DNA of 64,000 nt from Bin87 sp963663945 (GTDB lineage Bacteria > Chloroflexota > Dehalococcoidia > Lucifugimonadales > UBA3495): contig OY760687.1 in assembly GCA_963663945.1 (NCBI GenBank), positions 434,001-498,000 of the forward strand, given 5' to 3'. Positions 8,522-17,207 of the stretch are shown piece after piece. The notes under the pieces are model-generated. The model saw only the letters and a list, made by a program, of their open reading frames with translations, was not told the DNA's origin and did no database searches. The translations under genes were made by a program, and so were the position numbers. Numbering within the stretch: the first letter of the stretch is position 1; each line of letters opens with the position of its first letter.

Positions 8522-9811
8522 ATGACGGATAAGTCTACAAAGTTCACATCGAAACCCGGCATACGGGAAACGTCCGGGATACTCGCGGCGATCCTGATTG
8601 TCACGTTGGGAGCGATCGGTGTCGTGTTCCTGGCGGCGGGCATGGTTTACGCCGACAGCAGCCGAGTGAACGACGACGGTCATGGGTCAGATGCCGGCGG
8701 GGCCGCGCAGGAGACAGCCGTGGCGGGAGTGACGATTTCCGGAGTGTCCCTGGTCATACCTGAGGGTGAACAGGGGACTTTTACGGTGAAGCTGGACACG
8801 ATGCCTTCTGAAGAGGTGGGCATCTCCTTTATGGTGTCCTCACCCACGGCTTTCACGCTCGACCCTGCTGACCTGACTTTTCCGACCGACCAATGGGACG
8901 AGCCGCAGACAGTCACCGTGACCACGGTGGCGGACGCCGACGAGGTAACTGATCGCCACACGATCTCCCCTGCGTCCAGCGGTGGCGAATATGGAGCAGT
9001 CGCGATCGAACCCATCGGTTTGATCATCACGGACGGCTGCGACGCCATCTGGTGCGGGATTATGGATATGACGAAGACGGTCCCATACGAGTTGGAGTTC
9101 GTCAGCCTCGACGACGTTGATTTTGAAGCCGACGGCGTCACTCACACGATCAGCAGCGCTTTGCTGCACACCCGGGTACTGCCCGGGGAGGAGGCGCGAC
9201 CGCCATTCTCGATACCGGAACGAACGTCATTGCGGCTCTGGCTGAATGGAGGCCTGGCCGGCACGGGTTACTATTCGAACTGGACGCTGGTCGTCAACGA
9301 CGTTGAGCTGCCGTTCAGCCAGGCGCGGGTGGTCTTCGATGACCTGGAAGGCAACGACAGGCTGCTGTTCAAGTGGTACGCGCCCGGCCTCCACAGACTC
9401 GTGCCCACCGGCCAGGGTGAACAGGGCGCGTCGTGGTATCTAAGGATCAAAGACACCGGCGAGCCGATTCCACAGCCACCCGGGCCGCCGATATACCTGA
9501 GGTTGGCGTCGGCCGACCCCGAGGACGGCTCGTTGATCCTGCTCTGGAACCGGCCGCACACCATGGACGACTACTACCACGAGTTGACTGAGTTCAAGGT
9601 GCAATGGAAGCAAACGGCCGGCAGTTGGGACACCCCGGCGGATGTTTCGGAAGCCACCGTGGCGCCACAGGACAACGCCACGCACGGCCACAAGATTGAA
9701 GGGTTGGAAGCGGGCGTTGAGTACGACCTGAGGGTGATTGCGGTCAACGAGGTCGGAGCGGGTGAGCCGTCCGAAGAGATCAGCGCGGTTGCGCAGCCCG
9801 AGGCCTCGTAG
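8522..9811 (+). CDS. Exported or membrane-anchored protein with a C-terminal Fn3 domain (429 aa)
   Basis: After a short basic tail there is one hydrophobic segment at about residues 20-42 ending in GMVYADSS, either a signal peptide or an N-terminal anchor. Residues ~70-150 form a beta-rich module whose SVSL-PEG--GTFTVKLD opening resembles Calx-beta-like repeats. The middle (150-310) is unrecognised but carries two close cysteines (DGCDAIWCG). Residues ~320-425 are a standard Fn3 domain (LRLASADPEDGSLILLW to YDLRVIAVNEVG). The ATG follows GGGAGGTGA. The gene is monocistronic, with its own promoter and a perfect terminator. Its Fn3 domain shares the 'VQWK' style of the two giant proteins in the window, so it probably belongs to the same surface or secreted set. 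No enzymatic motif was seen. Confidence 0.78.
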   Translation: MTDKSTKFTSKPGIRETSGILAAILIVTLGAIGVVFLAAGMVYADSSRVNDDGHGSDAGGAAQETAVAGVTISGVSLVIPEGEQGTFTVKLDTMPSEEVGISFMVSSPTAFTLDPADLTFPTDQWDEPQTVTVTTVADADEVTDRHTISPASSGGEYGAVAIEPIGLIITDGCDAIWCGIMDMTKTVPYELEFVSLDDVDFEADGVTHTISSALLHTRVLPGEEARPPFSIPERTSLRLWLNGGLAGTGYYSNWTLVVNDVELPFSQARVVFDDLEGNDRLLFKWYAPGLHRLVPTGQGEQGASWYLRIKDTGEPIPQPPGPPIYLRLASADPEDGSLILLWNRPHTMDDYYHELTEFKVQWKQTAGSWDTPADVSEATVAPQDNATHGHKIEGLEAGVEYDLRVIAVNEVGAGEPSEEISAVAQPEAS

Positions 9812-9947
9812 GAGGGGTTCGGGAGCAGGCAAACGCGCATGTGACGCCGATACGGGCCCATACTGTCGACGCGGGCTGAATACTCATACCGAGGGCAGCC
9901 CGCGGATGGCGGCTGGACCGAGCCTCCGGACAGCGACAGGTATGTCG

Positions 9948-9979
9948 ACGGCTCCTCCAACTCTGGAGGAGCCGTTTTT
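9948..9979 (+). terminator. Rho-independent terminator of the Fn3 protein gene
   Basis: A perfect 12-bp stem (9948-9959 with 9964-9975), loop ACTC, is followed directly by a run of T (9975-9979). Confidence 0.92.
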
Positions 9980-10020
9980 CGTGAATCGCGGGAGGCTGGG
10001 TTACTGCAACTACGGCCGGC

Positions 10021-10398
10021 CTACGCACTCGCCGGAGCAGACCAGCGCGTGTTTCCCTCCTGCATTTCAAAAGGCGGCGAAGTTGCCGAGACGTATATGA
10101 GATTGTCATCGCCAATGTTGCGGATGGAGTGGTCCGTACCGGGTGGAACCAGGATGGCCGCGCCCGGTCCGACCTCTTCGACCTCTTCACCGACCCTCAT
10201 GGCTCCCCGTCCCTGGACGATGACGTAGACCTGCTCCCGTCCGTCGTGGGAGTGGACGGCCTGTTCGCTGCCTGGTTCGCCCTCGACCCAGGTGACCGCC
10301 AGGTTTTGGGAGCCGAACTGGCCCGCGGCCAGGAGCAGGTGCGACACCTGGCCGCCGCGATGGTTCTGTGGACACCGGTCCAAAGTCTGGATGTTCAT
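10021..10398 (-). CDS. Single-domain cupin protein (125 aa)
   Basis: The product is one cupin beta-barrel. Motif 1 reads HSHDGREQVYVIVQG, giving the His-His-Glu type metal ligands, and motif 2 reads PGTDHSIRN, with the last His. Small cupins of this kind bind a divalent metal and act as sugar- or acid-modifying enzymes or as effector sensors; nothing here narrows the substrate. The start at 10398 (MNIQTLDRC) is chosen because it has a GAGAGGT ribosome site; the reading frame continues further upstream but without cupin similarity. It is divergent from the ABC-importer operon starting at 10630, so a shared regulatory region (10399-10629) is likely. Confidence 0.82.
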   Translation of the reverse strand: MNIQTLDRCPQNHRGGQVSHLLLAAGQFGSQNLAVTWVEGEPGSEQAVHSHDGREQVYVIVQGRGAMRVGEEVEEVGPGAAILVPPGTDHSIRNIGDDNLIYVSATSPPFEMQEGNTRWSAPASA

Positions 10399-10629
10399 CA
10401 GAGTTACCTCTCGTTGAGCAACTGTGGGTCTCTTGTTTGCGCTCGCACGCTGTATTCCGCGAAAGCATGTTCCAGGGCACGAACCCAGGACGGAATCCAC
10501 GCCTCTTTCCAATCCTACCATCAGGCGTCGGACGGGAAGCGGTGACGCAGGTGGTTTCCTTGAAAAGACTTTCTTGCGGGATTCGGGTACGCCGTGTTAG
10601 ATTTTGCCGCACTGTTTGAGGTGAATGGA

Positions 10630-12666
10630 ATGCTTCATACGAATAAATTTTTGATTGTAATCGGCCTGATAATGGTTCTGCTTGTGCTGGTGGCATGCAC
10701 TAGGGAAGTAGTCACAGAAGTAGTGGTCACCGCGACACCCGGCCCTGCGGGCGCAAGCGCCCCGGCGGCAGTGGCGCCCACCACAACGGCCCCCGAAACT
10801 TCGGCTCCGGCTGCCGCCACTGCGGCTCCCCCGACGCCGGAAGCGCAGCCTCAGCGGCCGGCAGAGACCGATGATGTGGAGCATGTCTACCAGATTGGCA
10901 TCTCCGCGGACCTGACCACCACCAACTACTGGGCGTACCTGGGGCCCGACGGGACCATGTGGAACCTGTACGTCCTGGGCGGCGATAAACCGACGCTGTA
11001 CACCTATTCGGCGCAACGGTACGACTGGGTGCCTTCGTTGGCCGCTGACTTCCCCACGGCTCTGCAGGAAGAAACCGCCAGCGGACAGACCTTCTGGACC
11101 GCGGAGGTACAGCTGAAAGAGGGCGTGCAGTGGAGCGACGGTACCGACGTGACCGCCGAAGACTTCGTGTTCACCGCTCATACCGCTTCGGAAATGCGGC
11201 TGCCGGGCAACTGGCCGTCGATCGTGGACCCTGACTACTTCGACCACGCGGAAGCGCTGGACCCCTATCGATTGAAGATATTCTTCAAGCAGATGCCGGG
11301 GCTGGCGCGCTGGCAGTTCGGGCTGGCGTTCATGCCCATCATGTCCAAAGCCTATTGGGAACCGGTGGTGTCGGCCGCCAGGCAGGACGGAGAGCTCATC
11401 GATCAGCAGAAGGCCCTGTACGCTCATGTGCCGGATAACGAACCCACGGCCGGCGGTTTCGGGTTCCAGAAATGGGAGCGCGGGGCGTTTGCCGAGAAGA
11501 CCCAGAACCCCCGCTATTTCTTCCGTGACGCCACGATCACCGAATACGCCAGCGGTGGGTATGTCGAGTCCAAGCCTGGGGCCTACGAATTTGAGGCTTA
11601 TGGGGACGCCGGCGGCGACAAAACGCTGGAATTCACGGTGGGGCCGTACGCCGAAAGCACCATCTACTCGATATACGGCAGCCAGGACGCGACGGTGCTG
11701 GCGCTGAAGAAAGGCGACCTCGATTTCATGCTGAACCCGCTGGGGTTGTCTCGCGGTTTGCAGAAGCAGTTGGAGGGCGAGGACGGACTGACGGTGATCG
11801 AGAACCCGTCCGACGGCATGAGGTACCTCGGCTTCAACTTCCGCAAGGAACCCATGAACAATCACGCCTTCCGACAGGCCGTGGCGACCCTGATTGACAA
11901 GGAATTCATCACTCAAACTGTGCTTCAGGGGGTTGCGTTCCCCATGTACGGCACCGTTCCCGAAGGGAATCGCGCCTGGTACAACCCCCATGTTCCTCAG
12001 ATCGGCAAGGACCTGACTCGAGGAGAACGTATCGCGCAGGTTGTCGAATTGCTCAAAGGCGAGGGGTTCACCTGGGAAACGGAGCCCAGGGTGAGCGAGG
12101 ATGGCCGTTTCGTGGAGCAGCGGGGCGAGGGCCTGAAGATGCCCAACGGCCAGCCCGTGCCCGACATCAGCATCCTGGCGCCGAGCCCGGGCTACGACCC
12201 GCTTCGCTCGACGTTCGCCATCTGGATCGAGCGGTGGCTGAACGAGGTCGGCATTCCGGTGCACGCGGACCTGACCGGCTTCAACCTGATAGTGGATAAG
12301 GTGTTCGACCAGCAGGACTTCGATATGTGGATCCTGGGTTGGGGACTGAGCCTGTACCCTGACTACCTGGAGTCGTTCTTCCACAGTCGACACTCGGGTC
12401 TGGAAGGACACAACGCCGGCGGATACAACAACCCTGAGTACGACAGGCTGGCCGATGAGTTGCTGGCTGAAACCGACGTCGACGCGGCGCGCGAGCTGGT
12501 CTTCGAGATGCAGGCGTTCCTCGCAGAAGACCTGCCGTACGTTCCGCTGTTTGACACGCCGCTGGTGGAAGCCTACCGGAGCGACCGGGTGGAATACCCG
12601 TACACCTACTCCCTGGGTGGGCTTCAGAACGCCTCCGGCATGACCACCCTCGTCCAGTTCAAGTAA
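10630..12666 (+). CDS. Peptide/opine-type ABC importer, substrate-binding lipoprotein (family 5)
   Basis: The 678-aa product has a lipoprotein signal ending LVLVAC, with Cys23 as the lipidation site. It is followed by a long Ala/Pro/Thr-rich linker (~residues 35-90), typical of surface-tethered lipoproteins in Chloroflexota. The rest is a family-5 solute-binding fold (LKEGVQWSDGTDVTAEDFVFT; FRQAVATLIDKE; WILGWGLSLYPDYLESF). It captures oligopeptides or related solutes outside the cell and hands them to the two permeases encoded next. At 678 aa it is longer than DppA/OppA (~535-545 aa), partly because of the linker. The ATG at 10630 follows GAGGTGA; a longer in-frame start at 10594 would displace the lipoprotein signal. 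The substrate cannot be told. Confidence 0.9.
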   Translation: MLHTNKFLIVIGLIMVLLVLVACTREVVTEVVVTATPGPAGASAPAAVAPTTTAPETSAPAAATAAPPTPEAQPQRPAETDDVEHVYQIGISADLTTTNYWAYLGPDGTMWNLYVLGGDKPTLYTYSAQRYDWVPSLAADFPTALQEETASGQTFWTAEVQLKEGVQWSDGTDVTAEDFVFTAHTASEMRLPGNWPSIVDPDYFDHAEALDPYRLKIFFKQMPGLARWQFGLAFMPIMSKAYWEPVVSAARQDGELIDQQKALYAHVPDNEPTAGGFGFQKWERGAFAEKTQNPRYFFRDATITEYASGGYVESKPGAYEFEAYGDAGGDKTLEFTVGPYAESTIYSIYGSQDATVLALKKGDLDFMLNPLGLSRGLQKQLEGEDGLTVIENPSDGMRYLGFNFRKEPMNNHAFRQAVATLIDKEFITQTVLQGVAFPMYGTVPEGNRAWYNPHVPQIGKDLTRGERIAQVVELLKGEGFTWETEPRVSEDGRFVEQRGEGLKMPNGQPVPDISILAPSPGYDPLRSTFAIWIERWLNEVGIPVHADLTGFNLIVDKVFDQQDFDMWILGWGLSLYPDYLESFFHSRHSGLEGHNAGGYNNPEYDRLADELLAETDVDAARELVFEMQAFLAEDLPYVPLFDTPLVEAYRSDRVEYPYTYSLGGLQNASGMTTLVQFK

Positions 12667-12798
12667 TCCGCGGCGATGGAGACGGACATCGGCCTGTCTC
12701 CACCGCGATTTCCAGGCGGCACTGATGGTGACGCGCCATGGGTGCGCGGAGAGCAGCGTGAACGATAATCACATCGGTGACGATAGGAGCCGGCTCTT

Positions 12799-13950
12799 AT
12801 GACCCGCTACCTGGCCAAACGCGCCGGGCAGATGGCGTTGACCCTGTTCCTGATCGTCACGCTGACGTTCTTCCTGGTGCAGGCGCAACCCGGCGACTAC
12901 GCCACCTTCTACGCGCTGAACCCCGACCTGCCGGCCGAGGTCCGTGCCCAGCTCAAGGAGTCCTTCGGGTTGGACAAGCCCTTGTGGCAGCAGTACCTGG
13001 TCCACATGAAGAACACTTTCACCGGCAACTTCGGGGTGTCCTTCGGACATTTTCCCCGTCCGGTGATGGAGGTGCTCGCGGAGCGTCTGCCGCGGACGGC
13101 GGTGCTGTTCCTGACCGCCACGGCGGTGTCCTTCTACATCGGGTTCTTTCTGGGCAAGGCCATCGCCTGGCGGCGTGGCGGCGTGCTGGAGTATGCGGCG
13201 ACCATCTCCGGAGCGACTCTGTTCACCGCGTTCACGCCCGCCTTTGGCCTGATGATGATCTGGGTTTTTGCGTTCAAGCTGGGATGGCTGCCGGTGGGCA
13301 AGTTTCTGGACCCCCTGGTCTGGAGGGGCGCGGAGGTCAGCGCCAACCACGTGTTCAGCTACATGCTGGTCACCGGAGCGGCCTTTATCGCCTTTGCATT
13401 TTTGGTTCTGTTCTTTTTCCGGCGATCGGGGCGGATTGGGCCGGCGCCGCTGGTGGCGCCGGTTATCGGAGCGGCGGCGCTGGCTATTCCAGTGGCGTGG
13501 GGGCTCTCCGACATCGGGTTCCTGGCGCTGGACATACTCCGGCACATGATCCTGCCCATCGTCACGCTGACGTTGATCTCCTTCGCCGGCACCATGCTGC
13601 TGACCCGAAACAGCATGCTGGAAACGATGCGCGAGGACTACGTGATGGCGGCGCGAGCCAAGGGGTTGCCGGAGAAGGTGGTGCGTGACCGGCACGCGGC
13701 GCGCAACGCGCTGCTTCCGGTGGTCACCAGCCTGGTGTACAGCCTGATTTTCGCCATCGACGGTAGCGTAATCATCGAGGGCGTGTTCTCCTGGCCCGGC
13801 ATGGGCATGACCCTGCTTGACGCCGTGCGTTCGGAGGACCTGCCGCTGGTGATGGGTTCAATGGTGTTCATCGGGCTGTTTTCGCTGCTGGCCCACGTCA
13901 TCGTGGACGTGCTGTACGTGTACCTCGACCCACGGATACGCTACCAGTGA
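12799..13950 (+). CDS. ABC importer permease, DppB/OppB type, with a membrane insertion
   Basis: The 383-aa integral membrane protein shows the DppB pattern: an N-terminal helix (RYLAKRAGQMALTLFLIV), LDKPLWQQY, and the EAA loop that contacts the ATPases (AARAKGLPEKVV, residues 284-295). The C-terminal helices end in YLDPRIRY. Family members are usually about 310-340 aa. Here an extra segment at about residues 170-243 adds two hydrophobic stretches separated by RRSGRIG, between the GWLPVG loop and the LDILRHMILP helix. The start has AGGAG nine bases upstream. It lies 132 bases after the binding-protein gene and overlaps the next permease by four bases (GTGA), so translation is coupled. Confidence 0.9.
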   Translation: MTRYLAKRAGQMALTLFLIVTLTFFLVQAQPGDYATFYALNPDLPAEVRAQLKESFGLDKPLWQQYLVHMKNTFTGNFGVSFGHFPRPVMEVLAERLPRTAVLFLTATAVSFYIGFFLGKAIAWRRGGVLEYAATISGATLFTAFTPAFGLMMIWVFAFKLGWLPVGKFLDPLVWRGAEVSANHVFSYMLVTGAAFIAFAFLVLFFFRRSGRIGPAPLVAPVIGAAALAIPVAWGLSDIGFLALDILRHMILPIVTLTLISFAGTMLLTRNSMLETMREDYVMAARAKGLPEKVVRDRHAARNALLPVVTSLVYSLIFAIDGSVIIEGVFSWPGMGMTLLDAVRSEDLPLVMGSMVFIGLFSLLAHVIVDVLYVYLDPRIRYQ

Positions 13951-14960
13951 TCACGCCGCAGCCTGACCAGCACGTCGTCATTGGAGGGCCATCCGGGACT
14001 CCGGAGCCGCCGCTGGTCGACCTGCATCCGGGCCGGTGGCAGATGGCGATGGCCCGGACGCGGCTGGCGCTGCGGTCCTTCCGCAGTGGCTGGGCCATCT
14101 TTGTCGAGAGCCGTATCGGGGTTCTGTCGCTGGCGACCATTGTGCTGTTCGCGCTGATGGCGATTTCGCATCCCATCCTCATGGCGACCGTGTGGGACGC
14201 CGAAGTGTACGACCCGGTGACCGGATACGCGTTCGACCGGCTGGAGCATCCTTCCCCGCCGAACTGGAGGCACCCGTTGGGAACCGATCCGCTGGGGCGT
14301 GACGTCCTCAGCCAGCTGTTGTCCAGCACGAGGTCCGAGTTCATCCTGGGGATAACCGCGGCGCTGGTCACGGTCGGGATTGCCACGACGGTGGGCGCGG
14401 TGGCGGCCTACTACGGCGGGTTGGTGGACTCGCTGTTCATGCGCCTGGCAGACCTGATCATCGCGCTGCCGGGCATTTCGCTGCTGATCGTGCTGAGCGC
14501 GCTGTTCGAGCTGAACCTGTTCTACCTGGCGTTGATCATCGGCTTTCTGGGAGGTTTTGGCGGGACGGCGATCATCCTCAAATCACAGGCGTTGAGCATC
14601 AGGGTCAAGCCCTACATTGAGGCGGCGCGGGTGGCCGGCGGTGGGCACTTCCACATCATTTTCGTGCACATCATCCCCAACCTGCTGCCCCTGTCGCTGC
14701 TGTACATGATGTTCACGGTTACCGGCGCGATCTTCGCCGAGGCGGTGCTCTCGTTCCTGGGCCTGCTGGACCTGCGGATGAGTTGGGGCATCATGATCCA
14801 CACCGCCAACACCGGGGGCTACCTGCTGGGCGGCACCAGGTACTGGTGGCTCATCGTACCGGCCGGGGCGTCGATCACCTTCCTGTGCAGCGCGTTCTAC
14901 CTCGTGGGCCGTGCGCTGGACGAGGTGGTGAACCCGAGGCTGCGGCGGCACACCGCGTAG
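13947..14960 (+). CDS. ABC importer permease, DppC/OppC type
   Basis: The 337-aa product is the second permease. It has an N-terminal cytoplasmic stretch, a first helix around IGVLSLATIVLFALMAI, and then the family motif HPLGTDPLGRDVLSQLL. The EAA loop is YIEAARVAGGGHFHI, and the C-terminal membrane part ends VGRALDEVVNPRLR. It begins with GTG inside the stop of the preceding permease (GTGA overlap), the only start consistent with coupling. With the preceding gene it forms the transmembrane channel of the importer; the ATPases follow within 15 bases. Confidence 0.92.
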   Translation: MITPQPDQHVVIGGPSGTPEPPLVDLHPGRWQMAMARTRLALRSFRSGWAIFVESRIGVLSLATIVLFALMAISHPILMATVWDAEVYDPVTGYAFDRLEHPSPPNWRHPLGTDPLGRDVLSQLLSSTRSEFILGITAALVTVGIATTVGAVAAYYGGLVDSLFMRLADLIIALPGISLLIVLSALFELNLFYLALIIGFLGGFGGTAIILKSQALSIRVKPYIEAARVAGGGHFHIIFVHIIPNLLPLSLLYMMFTVTGAIFAEAVLSFLGLLDLRMSWGIMIHTANTGGYLLGGTRYWWLIVPAGASITFLCSAFYLVGRALDEVVNPRLRRHTA

Positions 14961-14975
14961 CGTGGGGCTAACGAG

Positions 14976-15986
14976 ATGGTCACGATTGACGAATCCCCGG
15001 TGCTTGAGGTCATAGACCTTTCGCTGCGGTATCAGACGCGGCAGGGTGAGGTGCAGGCGGTGGAGGGCGTCAGTTTCGATTTGGCGCAGGGCCAATCGCT
15101 GGGGCTGGTGGGCGAGTCGGGCTGTGGCAAGACCTCGGTGGCCACCAGTCTGATGCGGCTGCTGCCGGAAAACGCATACCTGGCCGGTGGGCAGGTCAAG
15201 CTGGTTGGGACCGACCTGTTGCAACTTGGTGAGGACGAGATGCGGAGCTACCGTTGGCGTCGCATCGCCATGGTGTTCCAGGCGGCGATGAATTCGCTGG
15301 ACCCGGTGCATCGGGTCGGGCAGCAGGTAATCGAGGCCATCGAGGCCCACGGCATGGAGTCCACGCTGGCGGATGCCCGGGAGCGGGTGGCGCGCCTGTT
15401 CCGCATGGTGGGTCTGGACCCGCAGCTGATGGACCGATATCCCCACGAGTTCAGCGGGGGCATGCGCCAGCGGGCGGTGATCGCCATGGCGCTGTCGTGC
15501 GACCCGGACCTGATCATCGCCGACGAGCCGACCACCGCCCTGGACGTCATCGTGCAGGACCGCATCCTGCGCGAGCTGAAGGTCGTGCAGCAGGAACTCC
15601 GCATGGGAATGATTTACATCAGCCATGATATCGGGGTGGTTGCGGAGGTGACCGACCGGATCGGCGTGATGTACGCCGGGCGGCTGGTGGAGCTGGGCGA
15701 CACCGCCGACGTGTTCCGGTCACCGATGCATCCCTACACGGCGGCGCTGATGTCGTCGTTTCCCAGCGTGCATGGAGAGAGGGTGCCGCTGGTTGGCCTC
15801 GCCGGCGAGCCGCCCAACCTGATCGACCCGCCGGCGGGATGCCCGTTCCATCCCCGCTGCCAGTACGCCGATGAGATCTGCCGAACCGAGTTCCCGGATC
15901 GGTCGATGCGCGGGGATCATTGGGCCGCGTGCTGGCATCCCCTGGACGTGGCGGATGCCGTCGATGAGAGCGGTGATGGTTGCTGA
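14976..15986 (+). CDS. ABC importer ATPase, DppD/OppD type
   Basis: The 336-aa ATPase has Walker A GESGCGKTS (Lys52), the signature FSGGMRQR, Walker B LIIADEPTTALD, and the H-loop ISHDIG. The C-terminal oligopeptide-transporter extension carries the cysteine-containing motif CPFHPRC...ICR, which in several homologues binds an Fe-S cluster of unknown role. It powers the two permeases together with the next gene product. The ribosome site before the ATG is weak, and the gene lies 15 bases after the permease stop. Confidence 0.93.
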   Translation: MVTIDESPVLEVIDLSLRYQTRQGEVQAVEGVSFDLAQGQSLGLVGESGCGKTSVATSLMRLLPENAYLAGGQVKLVGTDLLQLGEDEMRSYRWRRIAMVFQAAMNSLDPVHRVGQQVIEAIEAHGMESTLADARERVARLFRMVGLDPQLMDRYPHEFSGGMRQRAVIAMALSCDPDLIIADEPTTALDVIVQDRILRELKVVQQELRMGMIYISHDIGVVAEVTDRIGVMYAGRLVELGDTADVFRSPMHPYTAALMSSFPSVHGERVPLVGLAGEPPNLIDPPAGCPFHPRCQYADEICRTEFPDRSMRGDHWAACWHPLDVADAVDESGDGC

Positions 15987-15996
15987 AAAGGATTCC

Positions 15997-17037
15997 ATGT
16001 CCGCAGGCGCCCGGACGGGCAGCGACGGGGCTGCTCTGGTGGCCGTCGAAGGGTTGACCATGCGGTTCCCGGTTTCGAAGAACCTGTTCCGTCAGCCCTC
16101 CAGCTTTATCCACGCCGTGGACGACGTGTCCTTCGCCCTGGCGCCGGGCGAGAGCCTGGGGCTGGTGGGCGAGTCGGGCTGCGGCAAGACCACGGTGGGC
16201 AAGTTGCTGGTGAAGTTGCTGGAACCCACGTCCGGCCAGATCCGCTTCCGCTTTCCGTCATTGGATACCACCGATGGGAGGTCAGGCGATGCGGTGGACG
16301 CCAGCGCCATCCGGTCCGCCGACCTGCGCGCCTTTCGCCGGCAGGCGCAGATGATCTTCCAGGACCCCTACGAGTCGATGAACCCGCGGCGGACCATCTA
16401 CGACACCATCGCCGAGCCACTGGCGGTGCAGGGGATCGGCAGCCTGATGGACCGGGTCGATCGGGTCACGGAGATACTGACGCAGGTTGGTCTCACGCCG
16501 GCATCTTCATTCCTGTTCCGCCACCCCCACGAGCTTTCGGGGGGACAGCGGCAGCGGGTGGCCATCGCGCGGGCGCTGGTGATCGGCCCGTCCTTTGTGG
16601 TTGCCGACGAGCCGACGTCCATGCTGGACGTGTCCAGCCGCACCGGGATCATGTCGTTGATGCAGGAACTGGCGCAGCGGCTGGGTATCTCCTACCTGTA
16701 CATTACCCACGACCTGGCGGTGGCCCGCTACATGTGCCACCGCATCGCCGTGATGTACCTGGGCAAGATCGTGGAGCTGGCGGAAACTGAGGAGCTGCTA
16801 CGCAATCCGCAGCATCCGTACACCCGGGCGCTGCTGTCGGCGGTCCCCGTGCCGGATCCCGCGTACCGACGCGACCACCCGGACATACTGGGAGATCTGA
16901 CGTTGCCCATAGACCCGCCGGCGCGGTGCCGGTTTTACGACCGCTGTCCCGTTGCCACCGACTTTTGCGAAGGCAACCCGCATCCTCCAATGGAGGAACA
17001 TGGGCCGGGACATTGGGTCGCCTGTTACGAGGCGTGA
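15997..17037 (+). CDS. ABC importer ATPase, DppF/OppF type
   Basis: The ~346-aa ATPase has Walker A GESGCGKTT (Lys64), LSGGQRQRVA, Walker B VVADEPTSMLD, the ITHD loop and the C-terminal CRFYDRCPVA motif of peptide-transporter ATPases. It pairs with the preceding ATPase. The ATG at 15997 has AAGGA just upstream; an in-frame ATG at 15976 would overlap the previous stop by 11 bases and cannot be excluded. It is the last gene of the five-gene importer operon; no classic terminator follows, only the REPIN-like palindrome pair at 17057-17155. Confidence 0.92.
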   Translation: MSAGARTGSDGAALVAVEGLTMRFPVSKNLFRQPSSFIHAVDDVSFALAPGESLGLVGESGCGKTTVGKLLVKLLEPTSGQIRFRFPSLDTTDGRSGDAVDASAIRSADLRAFRRQAQMIFQDPYESMNPRRTIYDTIAEPLAVQGIGSLMDRVDRVTEILTQVGLTPASSFLFRHPHELSGGQRQRVAIARALVIGPSFVVADEPTSMLDVSSRTGIMSLMQELAQRLGISYLYITHDLAVARYMCHRIAVMYLGKIVELAETEELLRNPQHPYTRALLSAVPVPDPAYRRDHPDILGDLTLPIDPPARCRFYDRCPVATDFCEGNPHPPMEEHGPGHWVACYEA

Positions 17038-17056
17038 GGCGAGTTTGATCGGGAAA

Positions 17057-17155
17057 GCATGATTCCTGCGAAAGCAGGAATCCAGGTCGCCCAAGCATCG
17101 GCAAACGTGCGGAGGGCAGAGGCATCCTGGATACCGGCTTTCGCCGGTATGACGG
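17057..17155. repeat. REPIN-like element: two inverted REP hairpins
   Basis: Two short hairpins of the same family face each other. The left one (17062-17081) is ATTCCTGC-GAAA-GCAGGAAT followed by CCAGG. The right one (17131-17150) is ATACCGGC-TTTC-GCCGGTAT preceded by CCTGG. Reverse-complementing the right arm gives the left-arm pattern TCAT-CC-GCGAAAGC-GG-ATCCAGG. It sits between the importer operon and the oxidase gene. A second copy is at 37493-37558. Confidence 0.75.
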
Positions 17156-17207
17156 TTTTGGATGGGACGGACGTTGCAACTCTGGACATATGCCAGACGA
17201 GGTGAGC

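Noticed and set aside
10597..12411. Long minus-strand frame opposite the binding-protein gene (604 aa)
   Set aside because: Antisense shadow of a lipoprotein gene with full family motifs.
12679..12702. Hairpin between the binding-protein and first permease genes as an attenuator or terminator
   Set aside because: Only a 6-bp stem with a large loop and no T-run; too weak to call.
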